From: Nematostella vectensis
Lineage: Eukaryota > Cnidaria > Anthozoa > Actiniaria > Edwardsiidae
Direction of reading: 5' to 3'
Assembly: GCF_932526225.1 (NCBI RefSeq)
Contig: NC_064039.1
Location: 13,970,139-14,034,138, forward strand
DNA length: 64,000 nt
The notes under the pieces are model-generated. The model searched no databases. It saw only the letters and a program-made list of their open reading frames with translations, and was not told the origin of the DNA. The translations under genes were made by a program, and so were the position numbers. Shown in pieces: positions 1 to 11,200 of the stretch. Each line of letters starts with the position of its first letter. The first letter of the stretch is position 1.

Positions 1-368
1 TTTAGCTCTACAAGAGGGGTTGCGCTCAGGGCCATTCCAGCCCAAAGGGTGGAGCCAACTACACACAACCCACCGCGCCAGCAGGTACCGGCCACCAGCG
101 AGGACTTAGATGACTACGTCAATTAATTGCTCGAAGCGTTTGCTGCGTGGAGACCAATAGGACAACCTCTCCCCAAGTAAGTAGCTTGCGTAAGCAGTGA
201 CCAACCCATCCCCGCGCAAGCTGCGTGAGAGGCCTACGCCAGCGCCACGCCTAACCACGTCTAGAACCCGCTGTGTGATCGGGAAATATTTACGCGGATG
301 GCAAATGGGTGTGCCCCAGATTAACAAGCTAGGTCCCGACTCCATTACTAAAGGGTGTGCGCGGCAAT
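1..368. other. Nothing recognised
   Basis: No gene, repeat or mobile element could be supported here. Confidence 0.4.
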
Positions 369-369
369 A

Positions 370-584
370 GCCTGCTTGCAGGCGTTTACCCGGTGTTTTT
401 TGTTTTGTTTTTGCTATGTTTTATCGGTGTTTTCTCTATACGCCGAGTCGTGGCCGCCATCTTGTTTTGTTCTGGCCGCGCGAAAGCTTTGTCACTCGCG
501 CCAAGCTAGCGCGGCCAAAAACAAGATGGCGACCACGACTTAGCGCATAGCGAAAAAACACCGGGTAAACGCCTGAAAGCAGGC
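370..584. mobile_element. 215-bp hairpin MITE, TA-flanked
   Basis: Left end GCCTGCTTGCAGGCGTTTAC and right end GTAAACGCCTGAAAGCAGGC are inverted repeats extending through CCGGTGTTTT. An inner palindrome contains CCATCTTGTTTT and AAAACAAGATGG. TA flanks both ends. A fragment of the same family is at about 8098-8140. Confidence 0.65.
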
Positions 585-784
585 TAGCGCGGCAACATCC
601 AGAGAAAGCTTGGACGGTACCAAGTTTCAACCCGCCCTCCGAGTGGATAAGGGTGAGAATGTCTATGGCTTGGTATCGCCATGTGGTACAAGGGAAGAAG
701 ACAGTCGTGAACGTGAAGTACAAAGTTGTCCACTTCCTGCGGTGGTCTCTCTGTCACCACCACACCACCGGGTCAAAACCCCAC

Positions 785-1036
785 CGAGGAACTTTGGTAG
801 ATTGAGGCCTGCACCCATTTCCCAGATTGTTAAAGTGAGGAAACAGAACAACATGGCTATCAATGTGTTTGGCTGGGAGAAAGGTGTACTCGTACACCAC
901 ATAAGTAAACAGCCTGATGGTGTAGCGCGCGTGAACATACTTCTGTTCGAAAAGGCAGGCAAGCTTCACTACACCTGAACCAAAGACCTGGACCGCCTCC
1001 TCTACGACAAGAGCAAACTCCGTGAGCATAAGTGAA
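785..1036 (+). pseudogene. Polinton/Maverick DNA polymerase B fragment
   Basis: The frame reads PISQIVKVRKQNNMAINVFG, WEKGVLVHHIS, ARVNILLFEKAGKLHYT, stop, TKDLDRLLYDKSKLREHK. INVFGWEKG..V..IS.Q, INxLLxEKAGKxHYTWxK and RLLxDxSKxRE are recognised from the N-terminal part of Polinton-type PolB. The W after HYT is TGA. It is an isolated decayed fragment. Confidence 0.6.
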
Positions 1037-2069
1037 ACAACGAGAAGACGACTTGTTGGGGGTAGATACCGGGTTTACTTCTCTACGTTGTTACACGGAT
1101 GAAGGTTTTACAAGGTGTTTACGGTGTATCTACCGCACCCCTTTTATGTGCTCCTAAGACGGCATAGTAAGTAAGTATAGACTTTATTTAGAATGAGGGT
1201 AACACATATTATATCCCAGTGATGAATTTTCACGCGTGCTCATTGGTCAATACGGGTCACGTGCACATTTTCACAGGACAAATATCAGGCGATAACCTCC
1301 AGCCAAAGTGATATCTGTCCTGTGAACATTTTTGTGCAGTCAAAACCCGCTTTTCGTCTCCTCAATAACTCATTAAACAAACTCCAAGGTTTTCAAAACG
1401 CACAAAAAAAAAACGTTTGATTTCTTTTATAGAATTATCATCAATATAATTGTATAGAATTTATCCTGAAACGTGAAAGAAAAAAAAAACAATAAACTTC
1501 ACAACAGCGCGCGCGATAGTGTCGTCATTCCCGTGCATGTCAGCGCGCGCAGAAGACATTTCAAAATTGAAAACTTTTGATTCAATTTCTATTCCAGCTC
1601 TCAGCAGAACAATAAGAAAACCGTCTAGGTGTAAATCTATAAATCGAAATGCAAGTTTTGAGTTCATAGTTTTTGTTCAAATGAAAAATTTGTTGCATGA
1701 ATTTTTATCTTACGCGAATGGCAAAAATAACAGCGTGCGCTCTTGGCGTCATTCCAGTGCATGTCAGCGCATGCTGCAAAAAACACTTTTTGCATTTTCA
1801 GTGTAGTCACTGGGATATAAAATAAATAAACCCCTTCTTTGGCTCGTTGTGGCTCAGCTTCGCTTCTCGGCCAACTGTTTATTTTTCGTACCATTTCTAA
1901 TCCTTGGACATTATCTGCCGATATCCCAGCCGCCAGAAGGGGTTTATTTAATAAATAGCAACGCTAATAAACTTGTGGCCTTCCCTTAAATATATGATAT
2001 GTTCAAATAAAACTGTTGAAAATACTGAGATAAACTATATTAAAAATTAACAATAAATAACAAAAATTA

Positions 2070-2865
2070 TATAGTAAAATGATGTAAAAGACGCTGCTCC
2101 GAAAATGCCCGATCTCTTAGATTTTTTGAAGGACACAGGCCGTTCGATTCTCCTTGTCGTAAAAGGGAGACTGTTCCAAAGGCGGGTGGCAGAAACGGAA
2201 AAAGTCCCCCCCCCCCCCCCCCCCTCTCTCTGTCTCCTTACTGTATTTCGGGCAGCGGAGATTAAAATCCGCATAGCGTGTGGATCTACTTTGTACAAAA
2301 CTATTAAGAGTCAGGTGTTCACTTAAAAATGAAGGTACGTTACCGTGTATCCGCTTATGTACAAGAGCGCTAATTTTAAAATGTTCGTAAACAGGAATCC
2401 AGTCATCCTCGTTCCCAGGGTCCCACCCTCCCCTAGCCCCAGGCGGAAGGGGGATATGAGAGGAAGACCCTGGGAACGAGGATGGAATCCAGCTAAGTCG
2501 ATTAAAGAGTTCCACAGAGGGTGCGCGCGGTTCTGCAAAAGGAATTACTCTAGCTGCACGCTTTTGTAGCTTGAAAATTCTATATAAAAGTTCTTTGTTA
2601 CACACGCTCCATACTGCGCTGCCATAATTAAAATTGGTTGTATTAACGCATCATAAAATTGCCTGCGTTGAGCTAATGGTAAAAACGATCTTATTTTTCT
2701 TAAAATTGCTATACGGGAGGCCACTTTTTTGCAAATCTTTTCTACATGATCGTTAAACGAGAGTTCGCTATCAACGTGAAGTCCTAGTAGCGTTAGACCT
2801 GGCACATTTTCTAGAGCTGTGGCACCGTTTCCCGCCTTGACAGACAGTCCTTCGCTTGTTGTTTT
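2070..2865 (-). pseudogene. Non-LTR retrotransposon reverse transcriptase 3' fragment
   Basis: The minus strand reads LGLHVDSELSFNDHVEKICK, ILRKIRSFLPLAQRRQFYDA, LIQPIL, LLYRIFKLQKRAARVI, IPVYEHFKISALVHKRIHGN, RLWNSLPF. This is the thumb and C-terminal region typical of Jockey/CR1-like elements. Frameshifts occur near 2600 and 2210 (C18 tract), and an 81-bp MITE splits it at 2404-2484. Confidence 0.65.
2404..2484. mobile_element. 81-bp Mutator-type MITE with 9-bp target duplication
   Basis: Ends CATCCTCGTTCCCAGGGTC and GACCCTGGGAACGAGGATG are perfect inverted repeats. Flanks are GAATCCAGT (2395-2403) and GAATCCAGC (2485-2493), a 9-bp duplication with one change. It interrupts the reverse transcriptase relic between RLSWIP and WIPVYEH. 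Confidence 0.7.
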
Positions 2866-4139
2866 AGCAAGACGCAGTTTAGTTACACACTACATGCTTG
2901 CTGTGCTATTGCGCATGTAAATTTTGGTTTCTATAACCTGGCTACACAGTTACCCTAAACCTAGATGATACCTACAGTAACCTACTCGTGAAGTCAGCTA
3001 CAGCTTTCTGCCGTCAGTTAATGCGCACCAAACGGGAACAGGTGGTCGATTTTCAACTCTCAAGTACCACTTGGAAAAGGATACCGACACACCTATTTTT
3101 GGGGTGAACTCACATTGTCCCCCCATCTCGTTTCACAAATTCCTTTTCCGAACGGTTACTTAGTCAGTATAAGTTTGTGAACCAAACAAAAACGCATTTA
3201 GCTGTTCCATCAACTTCAGGCAAAGTGGCAGCTATTAAGTCTAAAATAATAAAGTTATTACAAATAGCATGTTACGTTACATCATTTCTGCGAGCGTTGC
3301 CTACACTGCTACGCTCGAGAGGACTCACTAGTCCGGGATGTTCGGGACCCGTACGCGGTCGGTAAGAACCTGTGGCTCAAACCCGAAAAGCTCGTCCCTC
3401 TGAGATGTATCTGGTAGCCTATCTGGTGAGTCTGATGCTCTTGGTTTTGTGCCCGTGGCGCTTCAGGGCCTGTGATAACGCCCTGGATGTCATCGAACCA
3501 AGTTCCACGTCATACCCCCATCGTGGGAGTACTAAAGAGTGTCGTTACCATACTTCGACAAGATGGTTGTAGACGGCAATGCTGTGCCGCATGTCAGAAG
3601 AGAGCTGGAGGGCGGGCGTTAACTTAATGGAAGTGGTCAGGCCAGAAGACCCCGATGGCGACCCAGTTCGCCGAGCTGAAGTATGTAACTAGGTGACGTA
3701 TTCCCATGAAAAAGTTCTGACAACAGTGGGTTACTGATCTCTACCAGATAACGAAGCCTATGGACTATGGCTAAGAACTCCTAAGCAGATGAACACGTAG
3801 GTTGAAAGCCCATGGCGGTAGGCCTGATGGCGTAGCCATCAAAGCTTCTGCTGCTTGGATCCAATCGCTTTCAGTAACTTGGAGGTGACCTCAAGCCCTC
3901 TGATATAGTTTTTTAGTATATCTAGTCTATGAATTTCGGCCAAATACTGCACCCAACTCTAATGTCAGTACTAGTGTTAGAGAACTGGTGCTGCCGACTA
4001 ACCGAGCGTAAGTCAGGTTGGACTGTACTGTGAAGTTTACCAGTAGTAGTAACACGATCGGACAGAATCTGGGAGTATCTTGAACAGATCTTTTGTACTC
4101 ACTGTGAAGTCCTCCGTGCTCTCGTGTCCAGTAAACAAG
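2866..4139. other. Gene-free stretch with a dispersed repeat
   Basis: Only similarity to 29760-30230 is visible in the first part (TCAAGTACCACTTGGAAAAGG). 3300-3900 is GC-richer but no gene, RNA or mobile element is recognised. Confidence 0.3.
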
Positions 4140-4951
4140 CATTTCATTTTTCTGGTATTTTTAATACCACAAACATCTAATCGTGACACCAGACACCACA
4201 CGCATCTAATCGTTGACATCACACACATTTATTCTTTGACATCACACACATCTAATCTTTGACATCACACACATCTAATCGTTGACATCACAAGCATCTA
4301 ATCTTTGACATCAAACATCTAATCGTTGACATCACAAGCATCTAATCGTTGACATAACACACATTTAATCTTTGACATCACACACATCTAATCTTTGACA
4401 TCACACACATCTAATCGTTGACATCACAAGCATCTAATCTTTGACATCACACATCTAATCGTTGACATCACAAGCATCTAATTGTTGACATAAAACACAT
4501 CTAATCGTTGACAACACACACATTTAATCTTTGACATCACACACATCTAATCGTTGACATCACAAGCATCTAATCGTTGACATCACACACATCTAATCGT
4601 TGACATCACACACATCTAATCGTTGACATCACACACATTTAATCTTTGGCATCTAATCGCTGGTATCATATACATCTAATCGTTGACATCACAAGCATCT
4701 AATTGTTGACATAACACACATCTAATCGTTGACAACACACACATTTAATATTTGACATCACACACATCTAATCTTTGACATCACAAGCATCTAATCGTTG
4801 ACATCACACACATCTAATCGTTGACATTACACACATCTAATCGTTGACATCACACACATCTAATCGTTGACATCACACACATTTAATCTTTGACGTCACA
4901 CACATCTAATCGCTGGTATCATATACATCTAATCGTTGACATCACACGCAA
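4140..4951 (-). repeat. 25-bp minisatellite in the copy 1 3' UTR, about 33 units
   Basis: The unit, read on the plus strand, is ACATCTAATCGTTGACATCACACAC with variants (GTTGAC/CTTTGAC, CACACA/CAAGCA). On the gene strand it contains AACGATTAG, identical to the last two codons of exon H. Copies 2 and 3 have only two or three units after their stops. Confidence 0.85.
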
Positions 4952-5244
4952 CTAATCGTTGACTTGTATAAACTGTACAGACTCGTAATGGAGTACTCCT
5001 GCTCTTGGTGTAACATCATCTTCGCTCTCGTGTCTGGTCGAGTTGTTGATCTCGCAAGTCTTGCTGCTTGTGACGTAGTTTAGTGATTGACACCTGCGAT
5101 CCAGCATGCAGAACATAACGCAATCTTCCACCGTGACATCTTGCTCTATTGCGACAGCGTGACGTGATAACGCGTAGTTGTCGTGACCAGATGGTGATAT
5201 GTACTGGGACATCAAGATGCTTTCATCGTATGGTGTCTTAAGTG
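4952..5244 (-). CDS. Copy 1 exon H: PAN/apple domain and stop
   Basis: The 293-nt last exon encodes YDESILMSQYISPSGHDNYA, DVTVEDCVMFCMLDRRCQSL, CEINNSTRHESEDDV and a short tail to QVND then TAG. The spaced cysteines CVMFC, CQSL and CEI fit the PAN/apple fold. The stop codon sits in AACGATTAG, the core of the 25-bp minisatellite that follows. Confidence 0.82.
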
Positions 5245-8200
5245 CTGAAACAAGAGAGGAAAAACAAGACATTTAAAAAGATTCTGACTTTGATAGCAGG
5301 GCCGTAACAGGTCTCGAAATATTGGAGGGGCACAATACAGAAACATTAAGAAAATATTGGGGGTTCACAGCCACGCCCCTACTGGTCATTTCCTTATAAT
5401 TTTTTAACATATTGGGGGGGGGGGGCACGTGCCCCAGTGCCCCACCCCCTGCTACGGCCCTGGATAGTAAATAAATCGATGAGATGTTGTAGCTATGAGT
5501 ACCTGCAGTGCAGTATCTTGCCTCCACATCAAACTTCAGCGCTTTAAGTCTGTAAACGTAGAATCCATGGCAACGGCGGACAAAGATTTGCGTCTGAAAA
5601 CGGCAGCAATCGCCGTCCCAGTGAAAACACACTGTCCGCTGAACAACGTTATCGCGGATGCTGGGATGAGGTTCCGTCATCCATCCAGTGGCCTTGGTGT
5701 TGCAGCGATGGGTAGGTACGCACGACTCGGCGAGCTAATGGTGGGGTGGAAGAAATATTAACTGCTTTCCTTTTAATGAAAGAATAAAGTAGAACTCACA
5801 CGGTCGTAGCTAGGTGATACGCAGGGGGCACGAACTTAACCATCACCTCGACCGCTAAAAAGTATGTAGAATACGAATATTTAGAATAAAACAAAACTCG
5901 CAGGCTTGTAACTAGGGAGGGCACAGGGACTGTTACAGGCTCGTTGCTAGAGAGGGGGGGTAGGGGTGCAGGATGGCACGAGCACACGACCCTAAACTCG
6001 AACGCAGAAACATGGATATCATAATCAGCGTTTTGGTTGTACACGACAAAAACAAAAAGGTGCATGTGTGGAATAAAATTTACCTAACATGATTGCCTTC
6101 TGCAACCATGGCAAGTCCATAGGCTTTATATGGGACGATTTCTTTCTACGCGGGTTGTTAAAGACGAGGGAGACTGTGTTAACTACACAGCTGGCGTGTT
6201 GAATTTGCAGAAAAAAAATTATGCTCGTTTATTATGTAACGAGTCTCTGTATGGGGAGCTACTGTTGTATTGATGTTCCAGTCATTGGTACCCTCCCCCC
6301 CCCCCCCTCCATATTGTTCTTTGAATAAGAAACTTTCAAAAACGTTCTAAATGATGCTTCTATCGCCCTTGCCGCTGCTATATTTTTTGAAAAAGGGGCC
6401 ATTTTCATTGTACCACCGCTGCAACTAAATCGAGAGTTGTAATCTAAAAAATGCCCATGCAGTCTTAGCTTAAGACCAGCGGTCTGAGTTCGTCGAGATT
6501 TCTCGGAAAAATGAAGTTTGGGTGCCCTAGCTCAAAATTAAACTGGTAATAGGTATGGGTGACCATGATATCCTGTGAAAGTTTGAAGCAATTTGGATAA
6601 ATATTTTTGGCGATAGAAGCCGAAAAGTATTTTTTCGTCTCCCGCACCCGGATTTGAGACAATTTACGTGGTTGTTAGAAAAAGACTAAAAACCGGTTCG
6701 CAACGCGTGATAAAACATTTGAAGCTTATATAAACCTAAAGAATGGATAATAAGGAACTCCCAGGCTGAAGGATAAGCTGTTCTGTCAGCACCTTATTAT
6801 TTTACGCGATTTTATTTTATTTTATGTTTTTAGATGACTTTGAAAAGCCTTGAAATAATCGTGTAATATCGTCGATGAGATGTGGATTTGGCAAAAATGT
6901 TTGCAGTCATCGAAAAGAGCATCATTTCTACTTTTGATATGTGAAATAAAATTTAGGGGCAAATAAAATCCGACTTTTTTACAAGCCGAAATATGACCCC
7001 CACTTGACCCTAATTATAAACAAATGCCGACACTCACTTTTTAATGCCTTGCTACCAAAAACTTATAAATAACAATTAAAACTCCCCAAAAAAAGGATGC
7101 AATATAATTCTTGAAAATACTGGTATTTGATCAAATATTCTTGTCTCTCTGATGTTTATATGCTTTTCAAGATTATATTTTCATAACATTTTAAAGTACA
7201 ATCCCCATGCATGATAATTATTATCGGCACTAAAAACTTCCGGTTCTTTATTCTTCCGCTTCATGAGCATCACAAAACTTTTTCCCACGAAAGTTATTCT
7301 TAAATCGTCCTATATTTATTTCTATCCATCCCTCGTTCTATAAGCATTATAATATTTTCTTTCGTTCCCTACTTTCGTGGACTAGAAACGCGTACCATCT
7401 TCTGCTGTCGTGTTGTTATGCAAATTCGAGGAGTTAATTTATTCAACAAGCGTTCATACAAAGAAATCAAGAAAAAATAACAGTTGAAGCTTTTCTACTA
7501 TTGTTTATGATATAACCAACCAATTTCCATTCCCCAGGTAAATTCCAACCAATTTCCATTCCCCAGGTAAATTGAGTTATAAAAAGAAAGTAAGAAAAAA
7601 TAACAGTTGATGCTTTTACTATTGTTTTCAATACTACCAAAAAAATTCCATTCTTGTCAAGGAGCATATCTCCATAAAAGCTCCCTAGGTAAATTTTGAG
7701 GTTACTTTTCTGTTTTCATTTTTTCGCGCGTTAACTTAGGGCCTAATCGCACTAGGAGAACAAAATTTGTCTGGCCGGGATAAACAGCCGTCCAAATTTT
7801 GTCCTAGCCAATCGATTGGCTTGTTAACCAGTAAAAAAAATCGCTTTCACTATTCACTTTACCGGCATACTACAAGCAAGACAACGCAGGATTCTATCAT
7901 TGCGCGTAAGGTGCAGTAAACGCTTATTGCAAGCAGGTAATTACTCTCTATAAGCGCTTCTTTACTTTGACAAAGTCTCAGGCAGGAGATCATAGGACCA
8001 GAGGACTGAGGAGGGGGGGAGGTGTTGCTTGCTCAACCATAAGTACCATTTGGAAGAATAATATTTGAAAAGCCTTCAATAAGGGGGGGAGGGGGGGCGT
8101 TTACCCGGTGTATTATAGCCACCATCTTGGATTTGAGCAAAAATAAAAAAACGAGGGGAGTGGGAGGGGAAGAGGAGAGAGAGCCTTCAAGCCGCATCCT

Positions 8201-11200
8201 GACCAATCGATTTCAACGTTTCCGGGCTCGTTCAGTGACGGTGAATTCGATGACATCAAGCGTGCTGTCAAGCGCAGGGCGAACGCCGCTGAGCCAGAAC
8301 CCGCAGTCAACAACGAGGAAGAGCCTACCACAAAGCTATTCAGCTGTCCAGTGCGTGAAAGGCTATACACGCTTGGCTTGGTTAGACCGGCACACACTAT
8401 ACGGCAAATGCGAGTTTGACAAAGAAGGGGAATGCATATCTTTGCCCGGGGGGGGGGGGGGGGGGGGGTACTCTCTAAAAATGTAGACTGCCATCTCTTA
8501 GGGGGTGTTGGAGGATTTTTCAGATTTTGCTTTCTCTTAGGGTGTAAAATTCGTCCAACTGCTATTCCTAAGTGGGTGTTAAACGGTTTTTTTTTTTTTT
8601 TTCGATTCTGCTATCCCTTAGGGGCAAAAATTCCTTCGACCTCACCCAATTTTCCATCTCTTAGAGGAAATAATTTCTGTTGACCACGCCTAAAGTGCCA
8701 TCCCTAACGGGTTACAATCAATTTTGCCGACGATCACCCCCGTCTGTTTTTATCGGAGTCCCCCTTCCCGGCAAGCTTGGCTACCACCAAAAAGTAGTCG
8801 GGGGGTGGAGGGGGGCGTACCATTAATTGGGAATGAAGTGATAGAATCAACAAGCTGCATCTCTATACAGGGGAACGCCGATTAAATCAGCGAGTTCCTA
8901 TTACCGGGCCATGTACAGGTGTATTATTTACGAAAATAACACAGGGTGCGGAGGCAGTAGAGGCTGCGGAGGAGGCAGCCGCCTACTTCCGTACGAGAGC
9001 TGCCATCCTAGATGAATGCCAACTAAATCACCCAATAGAAGCGAACGGCATCGACCTGTGCCACTTATACTCCAGGTCCAGGCTCACCTTTCTTTCAGTG
9101 GCCACCCTTCCCACTATCTGCAAAGAGCTGGAGCTTCAAGTGCCCGGAGCAACCCGACGCAAAGCTTCTTTTGTAGCCACGCTCGTGGATGTTATTCGAA
9201 GATGTAGTTGCGCAAAATAAATCCACGATTTCTTGGGTCCCGATTATATTTTTTTCATGGTTACATGAAATAGATTTCTGAGTCGGTAATCCTGTGTTCT
9301 GTTGTGAAGACCAGAGTAAGTTTTTACACTTCTCTCTTTTACTAAAAAGGAAAACAGCTTACGGTGAGAGGCCTCAATATCGCAAATGTCTCAGCGTTCT
9401 TGCATAATTTGTATTTTTATTTGATCAAATTTGTAGTTGAACAAAGGCTTTGAAAATAAGCAAATTTTGACAATTTGATCAAGCTTTTTGTTTAATTACA
9501 ATTTAAAACTGTACAAAATTATGTCAGTATCGCTTGTTAATTAAATAAAAACATGCAAAACTCTCATTTTCTTCTTTTGGACGTTTTTCTTTTTAATAAG
9601 TAATTATCAGAAAAGTCTTATTGCAGTCATGGTGAGGTATTTTATGCTTGTCGCTTTGTTTGTCACGCTTTAATTACGTATGCATGGCAGTAAACAAAAT
9701 AGTATCACGCGAGCCTAAAAATCGCAATTTAATGCAATAAATGCTATGAAATTATTACCATTAAATTTTAGTATTGCCGACAGTACATTTCTTTTGATTT
9801 GAGCGCTCTTTCTTGTTTTTCTGGAGATTTGAAGGCGTTGTTTGAATGCGGAAAACCGATACAGTAGTCGGCATTTGTTTATAATTAGGGTCAAGTGGGG
9901 GTCATATTTCGGCTTGTAAAAAAGTCGGATTTTATTTGCCCCTAAATTTTATTTCACATATCAAAAGTAGAAATGATGTTCTTTTCGATGAATGCATTCT
10001 TTTTGCCAAATCCACATCTCATCGGCGATATTACACGATCATTTCAAGGCTTTTCAAAGTCATCTAAAAACATAAAATAAAATAAAATCGCGTAAAATAA
10101 TAAGGTGCTGACAGAACAGCTTATCTTTCAGCCTGGGAAATCCTTATTATCTATTCTTTAGGTTTATATAAGCTTCAAATGTTTTATCACGCGTTGCGAA
10201 CCGGTTTTTAGTCTTTTTCTAACAACCACGAAATTGTCTCAAATCCGGGTGCGGGAGACGAAAAATTACTTTTCGGCTTCTATCGCCAAAAATATTTATC
10301 CAAATTGCTTCAAACTTTCACAGTATACTGAGGTCAACCATACCTATTACCAGTTTAGTTTTGAGCTAGGGCGCCCAAACATCATTTTTCCGAGAAATCT
10401 CGACGAACTCAGACCGCTGGTCTTAAGATTTGCAAAACCTGAAAGGTACCATTTGGGGAAATAGTAAAAAACATATATCATTTTTGAAATTGTACCTGCA
10501 TGGGTGCTGACCCCGCTTCGTATCGCCGCCATTCCGTCTCATTGATATCACCGTCGTTGCTATAGCTCCCTGTGACTTTATATGTGACAGCTCGTGTGGG
10601 ATGATTTTTGGTCTGGTGATCTCGACACATCTTGAGGTGACCTGAATTGTAGGGAAAAATATAAACCAGAGAATAGGTCAAGTGGTTTTTACAGGCGTTG
10701 CCAGGAACGAGTGGATTATATAGAGCAACGTTGTCTTGTGAAGTCTGCTCAAAATTTGAATAAATCACACATTTTGCAACGGCTAAATAGAACGCATGTG
10801 ACATACCAGGCCTTTTTTATTTATCTATTCCTTCTCTCATTTATTCTTTTTTATTTATTTATTTTTTGTTTGTTTATTTAGGTATTCATTTATTTATCCG
10901 TTCATTTATTTAGGCATTCATTTATGTATTTGTTTACAGGTAAGCAATGGCTCTCTCAGCCAATCAGCGACGTGAACATTGTTTATTTTTTAACGTGAAT
11001 TCATGGGAAATGACAGTCAACACTTACTAAGATGCTTAACAGGAAACTGGTACAAGTCAGAGCCGTGTTTGTTGGACACGATGCACTCCAATGTCAAGTC
11101 CCTATACGCTAGTGTCCGAAAATGACGACTTGAACCGTTTTGGTGAACTTTGCCATTTAGTACCCAGGCTACATCTGGCACAGGGTACCCAAACGCCTCA

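Larger units (their letters stand above)
6474..10422. mobile_element. 3.9-kb TTAA-flanked element with about 555-bp terminal inverted repeats
   Basis: It starts GACCAGCGGTCTGAG and ends CTCAGACCGCTGGTC, with TTAA at 6470-6473 and 10423-10426. Inverted similarity runs from 6474 to about 7030 and from about 9868 to 10422. Copy 4 has the unfilled site at 63194-63197 (single TTAA in AGCTTAAGATTTGC), which proves insertion. TTAA targets are typical of piggyBac and Kolobok superfamilies. No transposase is recognisable inside; the interior carries a broken zinc-finger-like gene (8183-9220), G and C homopolymers and AT-rich DNA. It lies in intron F-G of copy 1. Confidence 0.75.

Noticed and set aside
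106-345. 79-aa minus frame
   Set aside because: No domain, splice context or homologous copy in the window.
610-784. N-terminal part of a 122-aa frame
   Set aside because: Only the part from about 785 resembles Polinton polymerase. The preceding residues are not recognisable and contain no conserved motif.
3300-3420. tRNA-like words on the minus strand (GGTTTGAGCC)
   Set aside because: No cloverleaf with acceptor and anticodon stems could be formed.
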